The translations under genes and the position numbers were made by a program. DNA of 64,000 nucleotides, from contig JBHYCS010000003.1 in the NCBI GenBank assembly GCA_051861445.1, positions 1-64,000 of the forward strand, in the 5' to 3' direction. Below are positions 8,362-17,246 of the stretch, in pieces. The notes beneath the pieces were generated by a model. The model worked only from the letters and a program-made list of their open reading frames with translations, did no database searches and was not told the origin of the DNA. The DNA is from Parasediminibacterium sp051861445 (GTDB taxonomy: Bacteria > Bacteroidota > Bacteroidia > Chitinophagales > Chitinophagaceae). How positions within the stretch are numbered: the first letter of the stretch is position 1; the number at the start of each line of letters is the position of its first letter.

Positions 8362-9042
8362 ATGAATACATGTTTTATAAACAATAGAACTTTAAAAATT
8401 GCATTAATATTAACCGTTATCGTTTTTAATGGCTGTATTGAAAATGAAACAAAAACGGTACAAGAAGAAGCATCGTTACCCATTTATATTGATGCTTCTT
8501 TCACACCTATTTGGCTAGAAAATAACAATGATAAAAATCTTACTATTCATAGCATTCCTTCGTTTCAATTTACAAATCAATTAGGAGATACCGTAACAGA
8601 AAAAACATTTACGAACAAAATTTATGTTGCTAATTTCTTTTTTACAACTTGCCCTGGCATTTGCAAAAAGTTGAGTAACAATTTAATTGCTGTTCAACAA
8701 GCTTTTAAGGAGGATACAGATGTTTTACTACTATCTCATTCTGTTACTCCAGAAAAAGATAGCACATCGGTATTGTTAAAATATGCAAAGCAGTATGGTA
8801 TCATAAATAATAAATGGCATTTAGTAACGGGAAATAGAAGTGCTATTTATTCGATTGCAAGAAACGGATATTTTGCAGATGAAGATTTGGGCGTAAAAAA
8901 AGATGAAACAGATTTTTTACATACCGAAAACATTGTATTGATAGATAAATTAAAAAGAATCAGAGGCGTTTATAAAGGCACATCTGAAATAGAAATTTTA
9001 AACTTGATAGCAGATATAAAGCGATTAAAAAAGGAAATATGA
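8362..9042 (+). CDS. SCO1/SenC family copper-binding lipoprotein
   Basis: 226 residues. A lipoprotein signal peptide (lipobox FNGC, Cys 25) is followed by a thioredoxin-like fold. The copper-binding CxxxC motif is C97-P-G-I-C101 in FFFTTCPGICKK. The third ligand of the family is H187, in DFLHTENIVLID. SCO proteins deliver copper to the CuA site of cytochrome c oxidase or act as thiol reductases. The start of the next gene overlaps its stop (ATGA, 9039-9042), so the two are coupled. Its place in the group led by the YHYH lipoprotein links the sigma system to copper or respiratory-chain assembly. No oxidase genes are in the window. Confidence 0.9.
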   Translation: MNTCFINNRTLKIALILTVIVFNGCIENETKTVQEEASLPIYIDASFTPIWLENNNDKNLTIHSIPSFQFTNQLGDTVTEKTFTNKIYVANFFFTTCPGICKKLSNNLIAVQQAFKEDTDVLLLSHSVTPEKDSTSVLLKYAKQYGIINNKWHLVTGNRSAIYSIARNGYFADEDLGVKKDETDFLHTENIVLIDKLKRIRGVYKGTSEIEILNLIADIKRLKKEI

Positions 9043-9617
9043 GCAAATGGATTTGCATAGTATTTATAGCATTTACAGCTTGTAACAACAGCTATTCACC
9101 TACACAAAAAAGCATCATTATTCCTAATAAAATTGTGCTCAATACAGGCACTTTATTACAACTATCGAATGGTTTTTACTTATATCAAAAGCAACTTTTT
9201 TCAGGTTATATTCAATCAAATTATCCCAACCATAAAATACAAAATATTGCTGCTTATTTTGAAGGAAAACAACAAAACTGGACGTATAGTTTTTTTGAAA
9301 ACGGACAGAAAGAAGCGGTTAGATATTATCATTTAGGTGAAAAAGACAGTCTGCATACAGGTTGGTGGAACAATGGTAACTTGAGATTTAGCTATCAGTT
9401 TAAAAATGGTAATTACCATGGTTGGTTTAAAGAATATTATGCAAGTGGAAAGCCTTTGAAGCAAATATTGTATGTAAATGGAAAAGATAGTATGGGAAAA
9501 GGATGGCGTGAAAATGGAAAACCTTTTATGAACTATATTTCAAAAGGCGAAAGACGCTTTGGTTTAATGAATGCACAACTCTGTTATTCTTTAGAAAAAG
9601 AAAAAATACAACAATAA
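9039..9617 (+). CDS. MORN/YwqK-type repeat lipoprotein
   Basis: 192 residues. A short lipoprotein signal ends in FTAC (Cys 15). The body has several MORN-like repeats with alternating aromatic and glycine positions: FENGQKEAVRYY, TGWWNNGNLRFSY, NGNYHGWFKEYYASGKPL and GWRENGKPF. This pattern is annotated as the YwqK family. Function is unknown; MORN-type sheets usually mediate protein contact. The ATG overlaps the SCO1 stop by 4 bp, so a role with SCO1 is likely. It is the last gene of the putative sigma regulon; the next gene converges from the other strand 18 bp further on. Confidence 0.7.
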   Translation: MSKWICIVFIAFTACNNSYSPTQKSIIIPNKIVLNTGTLLQLSNGFYLYQKQLFSGYIQSNYPNHKIQNIAAYFEGKQQNWTYSFFENGQKEAVRYYHLGEKDSLHTGWWNNGNLRFSYQFKNGNYHGWFKEYYASGKPLKQILYVNGKDSMGKGWRENGKPFMNYISKGERRFGLMNAQLCYSLEKEKIQQ

Positions 9618-9635
9618 ACTACAAATTACAATACT

Positions 9636-10016
9636 TTAAAAAGGCTTGTCTTTATACACACGATGATAGGTGATGTAAGAAACAATTAGCAAAGCCATTG
9701 TAAACAATGGAAACAGTGCCATTGCAGAAAAACCATCTGTAGCTATAAGTGCAATACAAGCTGAGATAAAATCAATTCCAAAGGCAACGTAAGTCCACTC
9801 TTTTAAACGTTTCGGAATCATTGGTATAATTAGCAAAATGCCACCAATAAATTTGGCAATACTCAATTCCCAATGAAACCAAAGCGGAAAACCCAAATGT
9901 TTGGTTCCTTCAATTGCCATTTCACTATTGGCGAAAAAAATACCTGGTAAAATAAAAAGTGCCAATAAGCTTGTAGTAATCCAATATATAACTACTGTAG
10001 ATTTTGTAGGTTTCAT
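9636..10016 (-). CDS. DoxX-like small membrane protein
   Basis: 126 residues with four predicted membrane segments (about 8-28, 46-65, 73-92, 98-117). The overall pattern, including GTKHLGFPLWFHWELSIAKFIGG in the middle, matches the DoxX_2 / DoxX-like family of Bacteroidota. Function is not established; DoxX relatives are linked to redox or thiol metabolism. It appears to be a single-gene unit, convergent with the MORN lipoprotein gene. Confidence 0.75.
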   Translation of the reverse strand: MKPTKSTVVIYWITTSLLALFILPGIFFANSEMAIEGTKHLGFPLWFHWELSIAKFIGGILLIIPMIPKRLKEWTYVAFGIDFISACIALIATDGFSAMALFPLFTMALLIVSYITYHRVYKDKPF

Positions 10017-10134
10017 TTGAATGAATTTGAATGGTTATGATTTAAAACTACTGAATTGTAATGGTCGCAAGAAATATTTTGTTGAATAATAAATTCAATA
10101 AAAACTATATAATTCAAACTTTTTGAAAGGCATT

Positions 10135-10166
10135 AAAAAAGGCTGCTTCTATTTAAAGAAACAGCC
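10135..10166 (-). terminator. Rho-independent terminator of the E1 dehydrogenase gene
   Basis: Read on the minus strand, a 10-bp stem (10157-10166 with 10141-10150, one mismatch) with a 6-nt loop is followed by six T residues (10140-10135). It lies 24 bp after the stop at 10190. Confidence 0.8.
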
Positions 10167-10189
10167 ACTTGTATTTTAGCTTGTTAAGC

Positions 10190-12256
10190 CTAATATTTTA
10201 ATAGTTTATCTACTCGCTGAATTACTTTATCTACCGTTGGTAACATAGCAGCTTCTAATGCCATGTTAATAGGTATTGCAGGCAAATTCAATGCTCCAAT
10301 AACTTCTACTTTAGCATCTAAAAAGTGATAACAATTATTCGAAATTCGAAGTGATAATGATTCTGCAAAAGAATTGTTTTGCTGTTCTTCACTTAATACA
10401 ATTACTTTTCCATGCTTTGAAACAGCATCAAAAATTAATTCTTCATCCAAAGGAAACAAAGTTCTTAAATCTATCACTTCAATTTGTCCGGGATATTTTT
10501 TGGCTGCAGCTTTTGCCCAATAAACCCCCATACCATAAGTAACTATACAAATACTTTCTCCTTTTTTAACGCTTGTAGCATCAGCATTTAAAACCACATT
10601 TCCTTTACCCAAAGGAAAAATATAATCTCTGCTTGGCTCTATTGTTTTAGCATCATCAGTACCAGGAACTTTGCTCCAATACAAACCTTTATGCTCTAAC
10701 ATAATTACCGGATTAGGATCGTAAAATGCTGCCTTCATCAATCCTTTCATATCAGCTGCATTGGATGGATACGCTACTTTAATACCTTTAATTGTAAGTA
10801 AAGTACTTTCAATACTACCACTATGATAAGGACCACCACCACCGTATGCACCCACAGGTACACGTAATACCATGCCTACTGGAAACTTACCATTCGTTAA
10901 ATAATTCGATTTAGAAATTTCACTTACCAATTGGTTAAAACCTGGATAAATGTAATCGCCAAATTGTACTTCAACAATTGGTTTTACACCCATAGCAGAT
11001 AACCCCACTGTGCTACCTACAATATACGCTTCTTGAATAGCGGTATTAAACACACGAGCGTCGCCAAATTTATCGGCCAAAGTTGCTGTTTCTCTAAATA
11101 CACCACCTAATCTTCTACCCACATCTTGACCATATAAAATTGCTTCTTCATGGTCTTCCATAATTTCTTCGATGGCATGTAAAGCAGCATCTACCATCAT
11201 TATTTTATCGTTTCCTTTTGGTGCTCTTACACCTTTTTCAGAAACTACAGGCGTTGGTGCAAATACATTTTCTTCAACAGATTTTACATCTGGCTCTGCA
11301 GCATACATTGCTCTTTCAAAAGCATCTGCAACAATACGTTGTGTATCTGCTTCTGCTTCGTTTATTTCATGATCGCTAAATCCTGCACCACTTAACAATA
11401 AACGCATTTTAGGTAATGGATCGTACAATCCATGACGTAACAAATCTTCTCGATCTCTATAAAATTCTTTTCTTACACCACTTGTATGATGACCCAATAA
11501 AGGCACTCTAGCATGTACCAATACAGGCTTACGCTCTACTCTTGCATAAGCTATAGCTTGTTGCATAGTTTCGTAGCTACGCATAAAATCGCTACCATCA
11601 CATTGCAAACGATGCAAGCCTTTAAAACCTGCTGCATATTCGTATGCAGTAGAAGTTCTTGTTTCTTCTGCAGTAGCACTAATACTCCATTGATTATCTT
11701 GTACCAAATAAATAATAGGTAATTGCTTTAAAACAGCAAATTGTAATGCCTCACTCACCTCTCCTTCTGTAACACTACCATCACCCATTGAGCATACTAC
11801 AATTGGGCTTTCACCATTTTCTCCTTTTTTTAATAAAGCAGAGTTACTATTTTCTAAAAATTGTAAACCTTGAGCTAAACCAGTTGTAGGAATTGCTTGT
11901 ATACCAGTTGCACTACTTTGATGAATAATGGAAGTTCTAATACCATCTTTATTGCTAGCATGACTATAATAAGAGCGACCACCAGAAAATGGGTCGTCTT
12001 TCTTTGCTAATAATTGTAACATCAATTCATATTCTGTAAATCCAAGAGAGAGTAGCATACTATCATCTCTATAATAAGGGCTTACCCAATCGCATTGCAA
12101 TAATTGAATGCCAGCTGCAATTTGAATAGCCTCATGCCCTCTTGAAGTAGAATGTACATATTTACAAACCTGTCTATTGGCTTCAAACGTGTCACCCATG
12201 GCTTTCGCCGTGACCATCAGCCTGTAGGCCTGCAACAATGTATCTCGGTTTAACAT
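10190..12256 (-). CDS. Fused alpha/beta E1 component of a 2-oxoacid dehydrogenase (thiamine diphosphate)
   Basis: 688 residues joining both E1 subunits in one chain. Residues 1-330 are the alpha part, with the thiamine diphosphate motif GDG (158-160) to NQW (188-190). Residues 350-688 are the beta part (EEAILYGQDVGRRLGGVFRET, then the C-terminal transketolase domain with VIVLSEEQQNNSF). The order fits branched-chain 2-oxoacid dehydrogenase E1, which decarboxylates 2-oxoacids and passes the acyl group to lipoyl-E2; acting on pyruvate is less likely. Fused E1 proteins are common in Bacteroidota. E2 and E3 are not in the window. It starts 43 bp after the FAH-family gene and may share its transcript. 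Confidence 0.88.
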   Translation of the reverse strand: MLNRDTLLQAYRLMVTAKAMGDTFEANRQVCKYVHSTSRGHEAIQIAAGIQLLQCDWVSPYYRDDSMLLSLGFTEYELMLQLLAKKDDPFSGGRSYYSHASNKDGIRTSIIHQSSATGIQAIPTTGLAQGLQFLENSNSALLKKGENGESPIVVCSMGDGSVTEGEVSEALQFAVLKQLPIIYLVQDNQWSISATAEETRTSTAYEYAAGFKGLHRLQCDGSDFMRSYETMQQAIAYARVERKPVLVHARVPLLGHHTSGVRKEFYRDREDLLRHGLYDPLPKMRLLLSGAGFSDHEINEAEADTQRIVADAFERAMYAAEPDVKSVEENVFAPTPVVSEKGVRAPKGNDKIMMVDAALHAIEEIMEDHEEAILYGQDVGRRLGGVFRETATLADKFGDARVFNTAIQEAYIVGSTVGLSAMGVKPIVEVQFGDYIYPGFNQLVSEISKSNYLTNGKFPVGMVLRVPVGAYGGGGPYHSGSIESTLLTIKGIKVAYPSNAADMKGLMKAAFYDPNPVIMLEHKGLYWSKVPGTDDAKTIEPSRDYIFPLGKGNVVLNADATSVKKGESICIVTYGMGVYWAKAAAKKYPGQIEVIDLRTLFPLDEELIFDAVSKHGKVIVLSEEQQNNSFAESLSLRISNNCYHFLDAKVEVIGALNLPAIPINMALEAAMLPTVDKVIQRVDKLLKY

Positions 12257-12299
12257 GAAGTAATACGTTTAATTTTCAAAAAAAGGTTATTGTGATATT

Positions 12300-12911
12300 T
12301 TATTTTATTTCTAGTTCAAACATTTTTTGTTGCTCTACAAATCCTTCTAACACATCTCCTACAACACATTCACCCACACCAGCAGGAGTACCTGTATAAA
12401 TTAAATCACCAATATTGAGTGAGAAATAATTTGAGATATGTGCTACTATTTCGTTAAACGAAAAAATCATTTCTTTAGTATTTCCTAGCTGCACAATTTT
12501 TCCATTCATCTGCAACGAAAATTGAATAGGCTGGTGAATTGATTCTGAAGAAAACTCAATCCATTTACCAATTACAGCTGAGTTATCCCAAGCTTTTGCC
12601 TTTTCCCAAGGCAATCCTTTTTTCTTTAATTCGGCTTGAATATCTCTTGCAGTAAAATCAATTCCAATAGTATAAGCGTTATAATATTTGCTTGCATGTT
12701 TGGCTTGTATATACTTTCCATTTTTGCAAACTCTAAGCACAATTTCTGCTTCGTAGTGTAATTCGTTGGAAAATTCAGGATAATAAAACGGGTTTTGTAG
12801 TTGCAATAATGCCGACTTAGGTTTCATGAAAATAACCGGCTCTTCGGGTATATCATTTCCCAATTCTTTTGCATGCTCACTATAATTCCGCCCAATGCAG
12901 AAAATTTTCAT
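12300..12911 (-). CDS. Fumarylacetoacetate hydrolase family protein
   Basis: 203 residues when started at the ATG at 12911 (MKIFCIGRNYSEH), the usual family start; an upstream extension to 12974 has no homologous look. Motifs include FMKP near residue 30, ELHYEAEIVLR with the metal-binding glutamates, GIDFTARDIQ, and the C-terminal IYTGTPAGVG. Relatives cleave C-C bonds of acylpyruvates or decarboxylate oxaloacetate, using a divalent metal. The length fits the short, single-domain FAHD1-like group. The substrate cannot be told. It lies between pth and the E1 dehydrogenase gene on the same strand. Confidence 0.85.
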   Translation of the reverse strand: MKIFCIGRNYSEHAKELGNDIPEEPVIFMKPKSALLQLQNPFYYPEFSNELHYEAEIVLRVCKNGKYIQAKHASKYYNAYTIGIDFTARDIQAELKKKGLPWEKAKAWDNSAVIGKWIEFSSESIHQPIQFSLQMNGKIVQLGNTKEMIFSFNEIVAHISNYFSLNIGDLIYTGTPAGVGECVVGDVLEGFVEQQKMFELEIK

Positions 12912-13033
12912 GGTAGTACATTTAAAATAGTAATTATATAACTTACAGTTTTGTATCTGTACCAACTTTATCAACTAAAGCCGTTGTTACATACATTATA
13001 TTTCCACTACCAATAACTGAAATAGAGGTGTAC

Positions 13034-13612
13034 TTATTGTGTTATAGTAAAATTATTTACAGAATTCATGGTTTTTTCTATACCAATAGTTGCAAATTGT
13101 TCAATAGCTTCTACGCATTTTTCAATTTTCTTCGAAACAATTGGTAATTCTTCCTTTCCCCATTTTCCCAAAACAAATTCAGCTTGCATGCCTTTTGGGA
13201 AATTGTTACCAATACCGAATCTTAGCTTTGGATATTGATCAGTACCTAAAGTCAATTGTATATCTTTTAAACCATTATGCCCAGCATCGCTTCCACTTCC
13301 TCTGAGTCTTAATTTTTGAATTGGCAATGCTAAATCATCTACAATTGTAAGCGTATTTTCAAGTGCAATCTTTTCTTTATCCATCCAATATTTAAAAGCT
13401 TTTCCACTTAAATTCATGTAAGTAGTAGGCTTAATACATATAAAGATTCTACCCTTCCATTTCACTTCTGCTATATGTGCCAATCTATCTAGTTTAAACA
13501 TTCCATTTTGTTTCAAAACAAATGCATCAACAACATCAAAACCAATATTGTGTCTTGTATGGTGATACTCTGCACCAATATTTCCCAATCCAACTAATAA
13601 AAACTTACTCAT
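13034..13612 (-). CDS. pth: Peptidyl-tRNA hydrolase
   Basis: 192 residues from the ATG at 13612; three extra in-frame codons upstream begin with TTG and are unlikely to be used. It recycles peptidyl-tRNA dropped from ribosomes. The family signature is clear: LVGLGNIGAEYHHTRHNIGF with N11 and catalytic H21, the segment KPTTYMNLSGKA, and DLALPIQKLRLRGSGSDAGHNGLKD. Length is normal for bacterial Pth. Confidence 0.95.
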   Translation of the reverse strand: MSKFLLVGLGNIGAEYHHTRHNIGFDVVDAFVLKQNGMFKLDRLAHIAEVKWKGRIFICIKPTTYMNLSGKAFKYWMDKEKIALENTLTIVDDLALPIQKLRLRGSGSDAGHNGLKDIQLTLGTDQYPKLRFGIGNNFPKGMQAEFVLGKWGKEELPIVSKKIEKCVEAIEQFATIGIEKTMNSVNNFTITQ

Positions 13613-13618
13613 AATGTA

Positions 13619-13626
13619 CAAATGTA
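13619..13626 (-). promoter_or_regulatory. Possible -7 box of pth
   Basis: On the minus strand TACATTTG matches the Bacteroidota -7 consensus TAnnTTTG exactly; a TTG lies 15 nt further upstream, a little closer than usual. The box ends only 6 bp before the pth ATG, so the transcript would be nearly leaderless. This tight spacing makes the call uncertain. Confidence 0.3.
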
Positions 13627-13838
13627 AAAGAATATAGAAACCAATAAAACATAGAAACCTTCATTGCTTAGGCTTACAAAAAATAAGTATTCCATTCATA
13701 AAATATAACAAGAAAAGAATCTAAAATAATTTAGATTACATTTTAAACTATTGAATTCATTTACAATCATAGGTAGCATTCGGTTTTAATGATTATATCA
13801 GTTGACTGTTTTCTTCACTTTGTTTAAAATTATTTGCC

Positions 13839-15848
13839 ATGCATACAAAAAAAGTTTTCTTCTTATTTACGGCTATTGTTTCTATTCAAATGTTTAGTGC
13901 TTTCACCGCCGTAAACTTTGAGTCGAAAGGTTTAAAGATAAATATGCCTTATAAAAAAGTAGGACTTACCAATAAACAAGCTGCTGCTTACCTTTTAAGC
14001 AGATTTACTTTTGGTGCAAAGCCTAATGAAGTAGATCAAGTTGCAGAAATGGGTGTAGAAAAATGGTTTGCCGAACAATTAGAAGGAAATATGAACGACG
14101 ATTCATTAAACAACAAATTGGCAACTTTTAACACCTTAAATTTAAGCTTAACGCAAATTGTTAGCACTTATCCTAATCCTGGAACAATTGCCAATATTGC
14201 CAGAAAAAAATATGAAATCGACTACAGAAAAGATAGTACCGCTACATCAAAAAAAGATTATAGAGATGAGATAAGGGCAATTATGATAGAAGAAGGTTTT
14301 AAACCTGTAGCAGAATTAAACAAAGAATTAATTAATCAAAAATTGGTACGAGCCATTTATTCTAACAATCAATTGAAAGAAGTATTGACAGATTTTTGGT
14401 TTAATCATTTCAATGTTTCGCTTACTAAAAATCAAGCAGTTCAATACATTTTACCTTATGAAAGAGATGCTATAAGACCCAATGTTGTTGGTAATTTCTC
14501 TAACATGTTAATTGCCACTGCACAACATCCTGCCATGCTAGAATATTTAGACAACGCTAGTAGTGTTAGCAACGATAATAAAATGGCTCCAAAAGTAAAT
14601 AACAGTATGGTTGCTAAAAAGCTTCAAGAAAATTTAGAAGCAAAAGCAGCCGATCAATCTACAATGGAAGGTAAAATTGCCAAACAGGTTTTAAACCAAA
14701 GAAACACACAGGGATTAAACGAAAACTTTGCAAGAGAAGTGATGGAATTACACACCATGGGTGTTGATGGAGGCTATACACAAAGTGATGTTACACAAGT
14801 TGCAAGAGCTTTAACAGGATGGGGCGTTTTTCCGCTATCAAAATATTCTCCTGGGAGAGCTTTGGTAGATAGAATTGGTGTAACTAAAATGACAGAAAGA
14901 GGTTTTATTATTAAGGATGGTTTTTTATACAGGGTAGATAAACACGATGAAAAAGAAAAAACAATATTAGGGGTAAAATTTCCTGAAAATGGAGGTTACG
15001 AAGAAGGCGTAAAAGTATTACAAATGCTAGCTGCTCATCCATCAACAGCTAAGTTTATCAGTACAAAATTGGCTACTCGTTTTGTATCTGATAATCCACC
15101 AGCAGAGCTCGTTACTAAAATGGCTGAAACTTTTTTAAAATCGAAAGGCGATATTAAAGCTGTATTAATTGAAATGGTAAATAGTAAAGAATTTTGGAAT
15201 GCTGCAAAAGCAAATGAAAAGGTTAAAAGTCCATTCGAACTTGTTGTTAGTAGTATAAGAGCCACTAATGCAACAGTTGACGATCCATTTCAATTGTTTA
15301 ATTGGTGTACAAAAATGGGACAACGATTTTATTACTATCTAGCTCCTACTGGTTTTCCTGACAAAGCTTCTTATTGGATTAATACTGGTTCTTTATTAAA
15401 TAGAATGAATTTTGGTTTGGCTTTTTCTACCGATAAAATTCCTGGTGTTAAGCAACATTTACTAAAACTGAATCAAAACCATGAGCCAGAAAGTATGCAT
15501 GATGCACTTACAACTTACAGTAAAATATTATTGCCAGAAAGAAATCATGATAAAAATATTGAACGTTTAACAAAGGTTTTAGGTGAAGGAAATTTTGCAA
15601 AAAAAATTGAAGAAGCTGTAAAATCAACACCAAATATGTATGCATCTAGCAGCGATATGCTTACCACAACAGACGATGCAATGCAAATGCAAACCGTTTC
15701 AAAAAAACAGGTACAAAAAACAGAAAAAGCAGCTTTGAGCAAAAAAAATAATGCTGCCATTAATATAGCTTATTCTACAGGTAATAATAGTATGATTGGT
15801 CAAGTAGTGGGTGTAATTATTGGTAGTCCTGAGTTTCAGAAAAAATAA
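13839..15848 (+). CDS. DUF1800 domain protein, exported
   Basis: 669 residues. A signal peptide (about 1-24) is followed by a DUF1800 domain spanning nearly the whole protein: AAYLLSRFTFGAKPNEVDQV near the start, LTDFWFNHFNVS, LNENFAREVMELHTMGVDGGYTQ and VARALTGWG in the middle, and a conserved LLNRMNFGLAF near the end. Residues about 590-640 are low-complexity and rich in Lys/Ala/Thr. The biochemical function of the family is not known. It is followed after 47 bp by a DUF1501 gene, its usual partner, so the two probably work together in the envelope. Confidence 0.9.
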   Translation: MHTKKVFFLFTAIVSIQMFSAFTAVNFESKGLKINMPYKKVGLTNKQAAAYLLSRFTFGAKPNEVDQVAEMGVEKWFAEQLEGNMNDDSLNNKLATFNTLNLSLTQIVSTYPNPGTIANIARKKYEIDYRKDSTATSKKDYRDEIRAIMIEEGFKPVAELNKELINQKLVRAIYSNNQLKEVLTDFWFNHFNVSLTKNQAVQYILPYERDAIRPNVVGNFSNMLIATAQHPAMLEYLDNASSVSNDNKMAPKVNNSMVAKKLQENLEAKAADQSTMEGKIAKQVLNQRNTQGLNENFAREVMELHTMGVDGGYTQSDVTQVARALTGWGVFPLSKYSPGRALVDRIGVTKMTERGFIIKDGFLYRVDKHDEKEKTILGVKFPENGGYEEGVKVLQMLAAHPSTAKFISTKLATRFVSDNPPAELVTKMAETFLKSKGDIKAVLIEMVNSKEFWNAAKANEKVKSPFELVVSSIRATNATVDDPFQLFNWCTKMGQRFYYYLAPTGFPDKASYWINTGSLLNRMNFGLAFSTDKIPGVKQHLLKLNQNHEPESMHDALTTYSKILLPERNHDKNIERLTKVLGEGNFAKKIEEAVKSTPNMYASSSDMLTTTDDAMQMQTVSKKQVQKTEKAALSKKNNAAINIAYSTGNNSMIGQVVGVIIGSPEFQKK

Positions 15849-15895
15849 TTTTCATTTTTTATAACCATATTCCAATTCATTATTAAAAATATTTT

Positions 15896-17152
15896 ATGGA
15901 TAGAAGAGTATTTATGCGTAACGGTGCAATGGCAATGTTTGCAGCAGGTTTGGGAGGATTACCTACATTCTTAGCTCGTGCAGCTAGCAGCAGCAAAATT
16001 TTGCAACCATACAAACGCAACAAAATAATGGTTTGTATTTTTCAAAGAGGTGCCATGGATGGCTTAATGGCTGTTAGTCCTTATGCAGATACCAATTTAA
16101 AAAAGTTACGACCAACCTTATATATGAGTCCTTTAGCAAGCGAAGGAGGCCTAACTGATTTAGATGGAAGATTTGGTTTGCATCCAAGCCTTGGAGCATT
16201 TGCTCCCTACTTTAAAGAGAATAGATTAGCCATTGTTCATGGAGTTGGTAGCCCCAATAATACACGTAGTCATTTTGATGCTCAAGACTTTATGGAAACT
16301 GGAACACCATTTAGAAAAGGTACAGCAAGCGGATGGTTAAATAGAGCAGTAGGTTTAACAGGCCATGAAGGAACACCTTTTAGAGCTGTGAGTGTTACTA
16401 GTTCTTTACCAAGATGTTTTTATGGCGATAATGAAGCTCTAGCGATCAATAACCTTCAAGATTTTGCTATACAAATGAAAGGAAATCCGATGGGAGCAAA
16501 TACAGCAGCAAAATCGTTTGAAGAATTATACGATGTTACTACTTCTAAACTATTGAATAGAACTGGTAAAGAAAGTTTTGATGCAATGAAAATGTTGGAT
16601 GTAAAAAACATTAAAAACTATCAACCTGCTAATGGTGCTGTTTATCCTGCAAGTGCTTTGGGTAATTCGTTAAAACAAATTGCTACACTCATAAAAATGA
16701 ATGTGGGTTTAGAAGTTGCATTTGCAGAAAGTGGTGGTTGGGATACTCATTTTAACCAAGGAACTTCAAATGGTGCTCTAGCAAGAAACTTAAAAGATTT
16801 TAGTGATAGCATTGATGCTTTTTGGAAAGATATGGGCAACTTCCAAGATGATGTAACAGTAATGACAATGACTGAATTTGGAAGAACAGCTCATCAAAAT
16901 GGTACTGGTGGCACCGATCATGGACGAGCAAGTTGTTTGTTTGTATTGGGTAACGATGTACAAGGTGGGAAAGTGTACAACAACATTAAAAGCCTTGCAT
17001 TAGAAGATTTAGAAGATAAAAGAGATTTACCTGTAACCACAGATTTTAGAAGTGTATTTAGTACTGTTGCAAACAAACATTTAAATGTTAAAGACATAAA
17101 AACTTTGTTTCCAGATTGGAATGGTCAACCATTAGAAATGATGAGAAGCTAA
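15896..17152 (+). CDS. DUF1501 domain protein with Tat signal
   Basis: 418 residues. The N-terminus MDRRVFMRNGAMAMFAAGLGG is a twin-arginine signal (RRVFMRNG), so it is likely exported folded. The body is the DUF1501 (sulfatase-like) domain: VCIFQRGAMDGLMAVSPY, FGLHPSLGAFAPYF, FAESGGWDTHFNQG and MTEFGRTAHQNGTGGTDHG, whose Asp/His residues resemble the metal ligands of the alkaline phosphatase/sulfatase superfamily. Function is unassigned. It pairs with the DUF1800 gene 47 bp upstream and is followed by a strong palindromic terminator. Confidence 0.9.
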   Translation: MDRRVFMRNGAMAMFAAGLGGLPTFLARAASSSKILQPYKRNKIMVCIFQRGAMDGLMAVSPYADTNLKKLRPTLYMSPLASEGGLTDLDGRFGLHPSLGAFAPYFKENRLAIVHGVGSPNNTRSHFDAQDFMETGTPFRKGTASGWLNRAVGLTGHEGTPFRAVSVTSSLPRCFYGDNEALAINNLQDFAIQMKGNPMGANTAAKSFEELYDVTTSKLLNRTGKESFDAMKMLDVKNIKNYQPANGAVYPASALGNSLKQIATLIKMNVGLEVAFAESGGWDTHFNQGTSNGALARNLKDFSDSIDAFWKDMGNFQDDVTVMTMTEFGRTAHQNGTGGTDHGRASCLFVLGNDVQGGKVYNNIKSLALEDLEDKRDLPVTTDFRSVFSTVANKHLNVKDIKTLFPDWNGQPLEMMRS

Positions 17153-17173
17153 TTATTTTGAGTGAATAAGATT

Positions 17174-17223
17174 ATAAAAGCAAAAAGGATTTTTCGATAT
17201 CGAAAAATCCTTTTTGCTTTTAT
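17174..17223. terminator. Bidirectional terminator between DUF1501 gene and galE
   Basis: A perfect 25-bp inverted repeat with its centre at 17198/17199 (around CGATATCG). The outer arms are A-rich on one side and T-rich on the other, so it can terminate transcription on both strands. It sits between the two convergent genes. Confidence 0.85.
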
Positions 17224-17246
17224 TGAGTTGCTTAATAGCATTTTAA

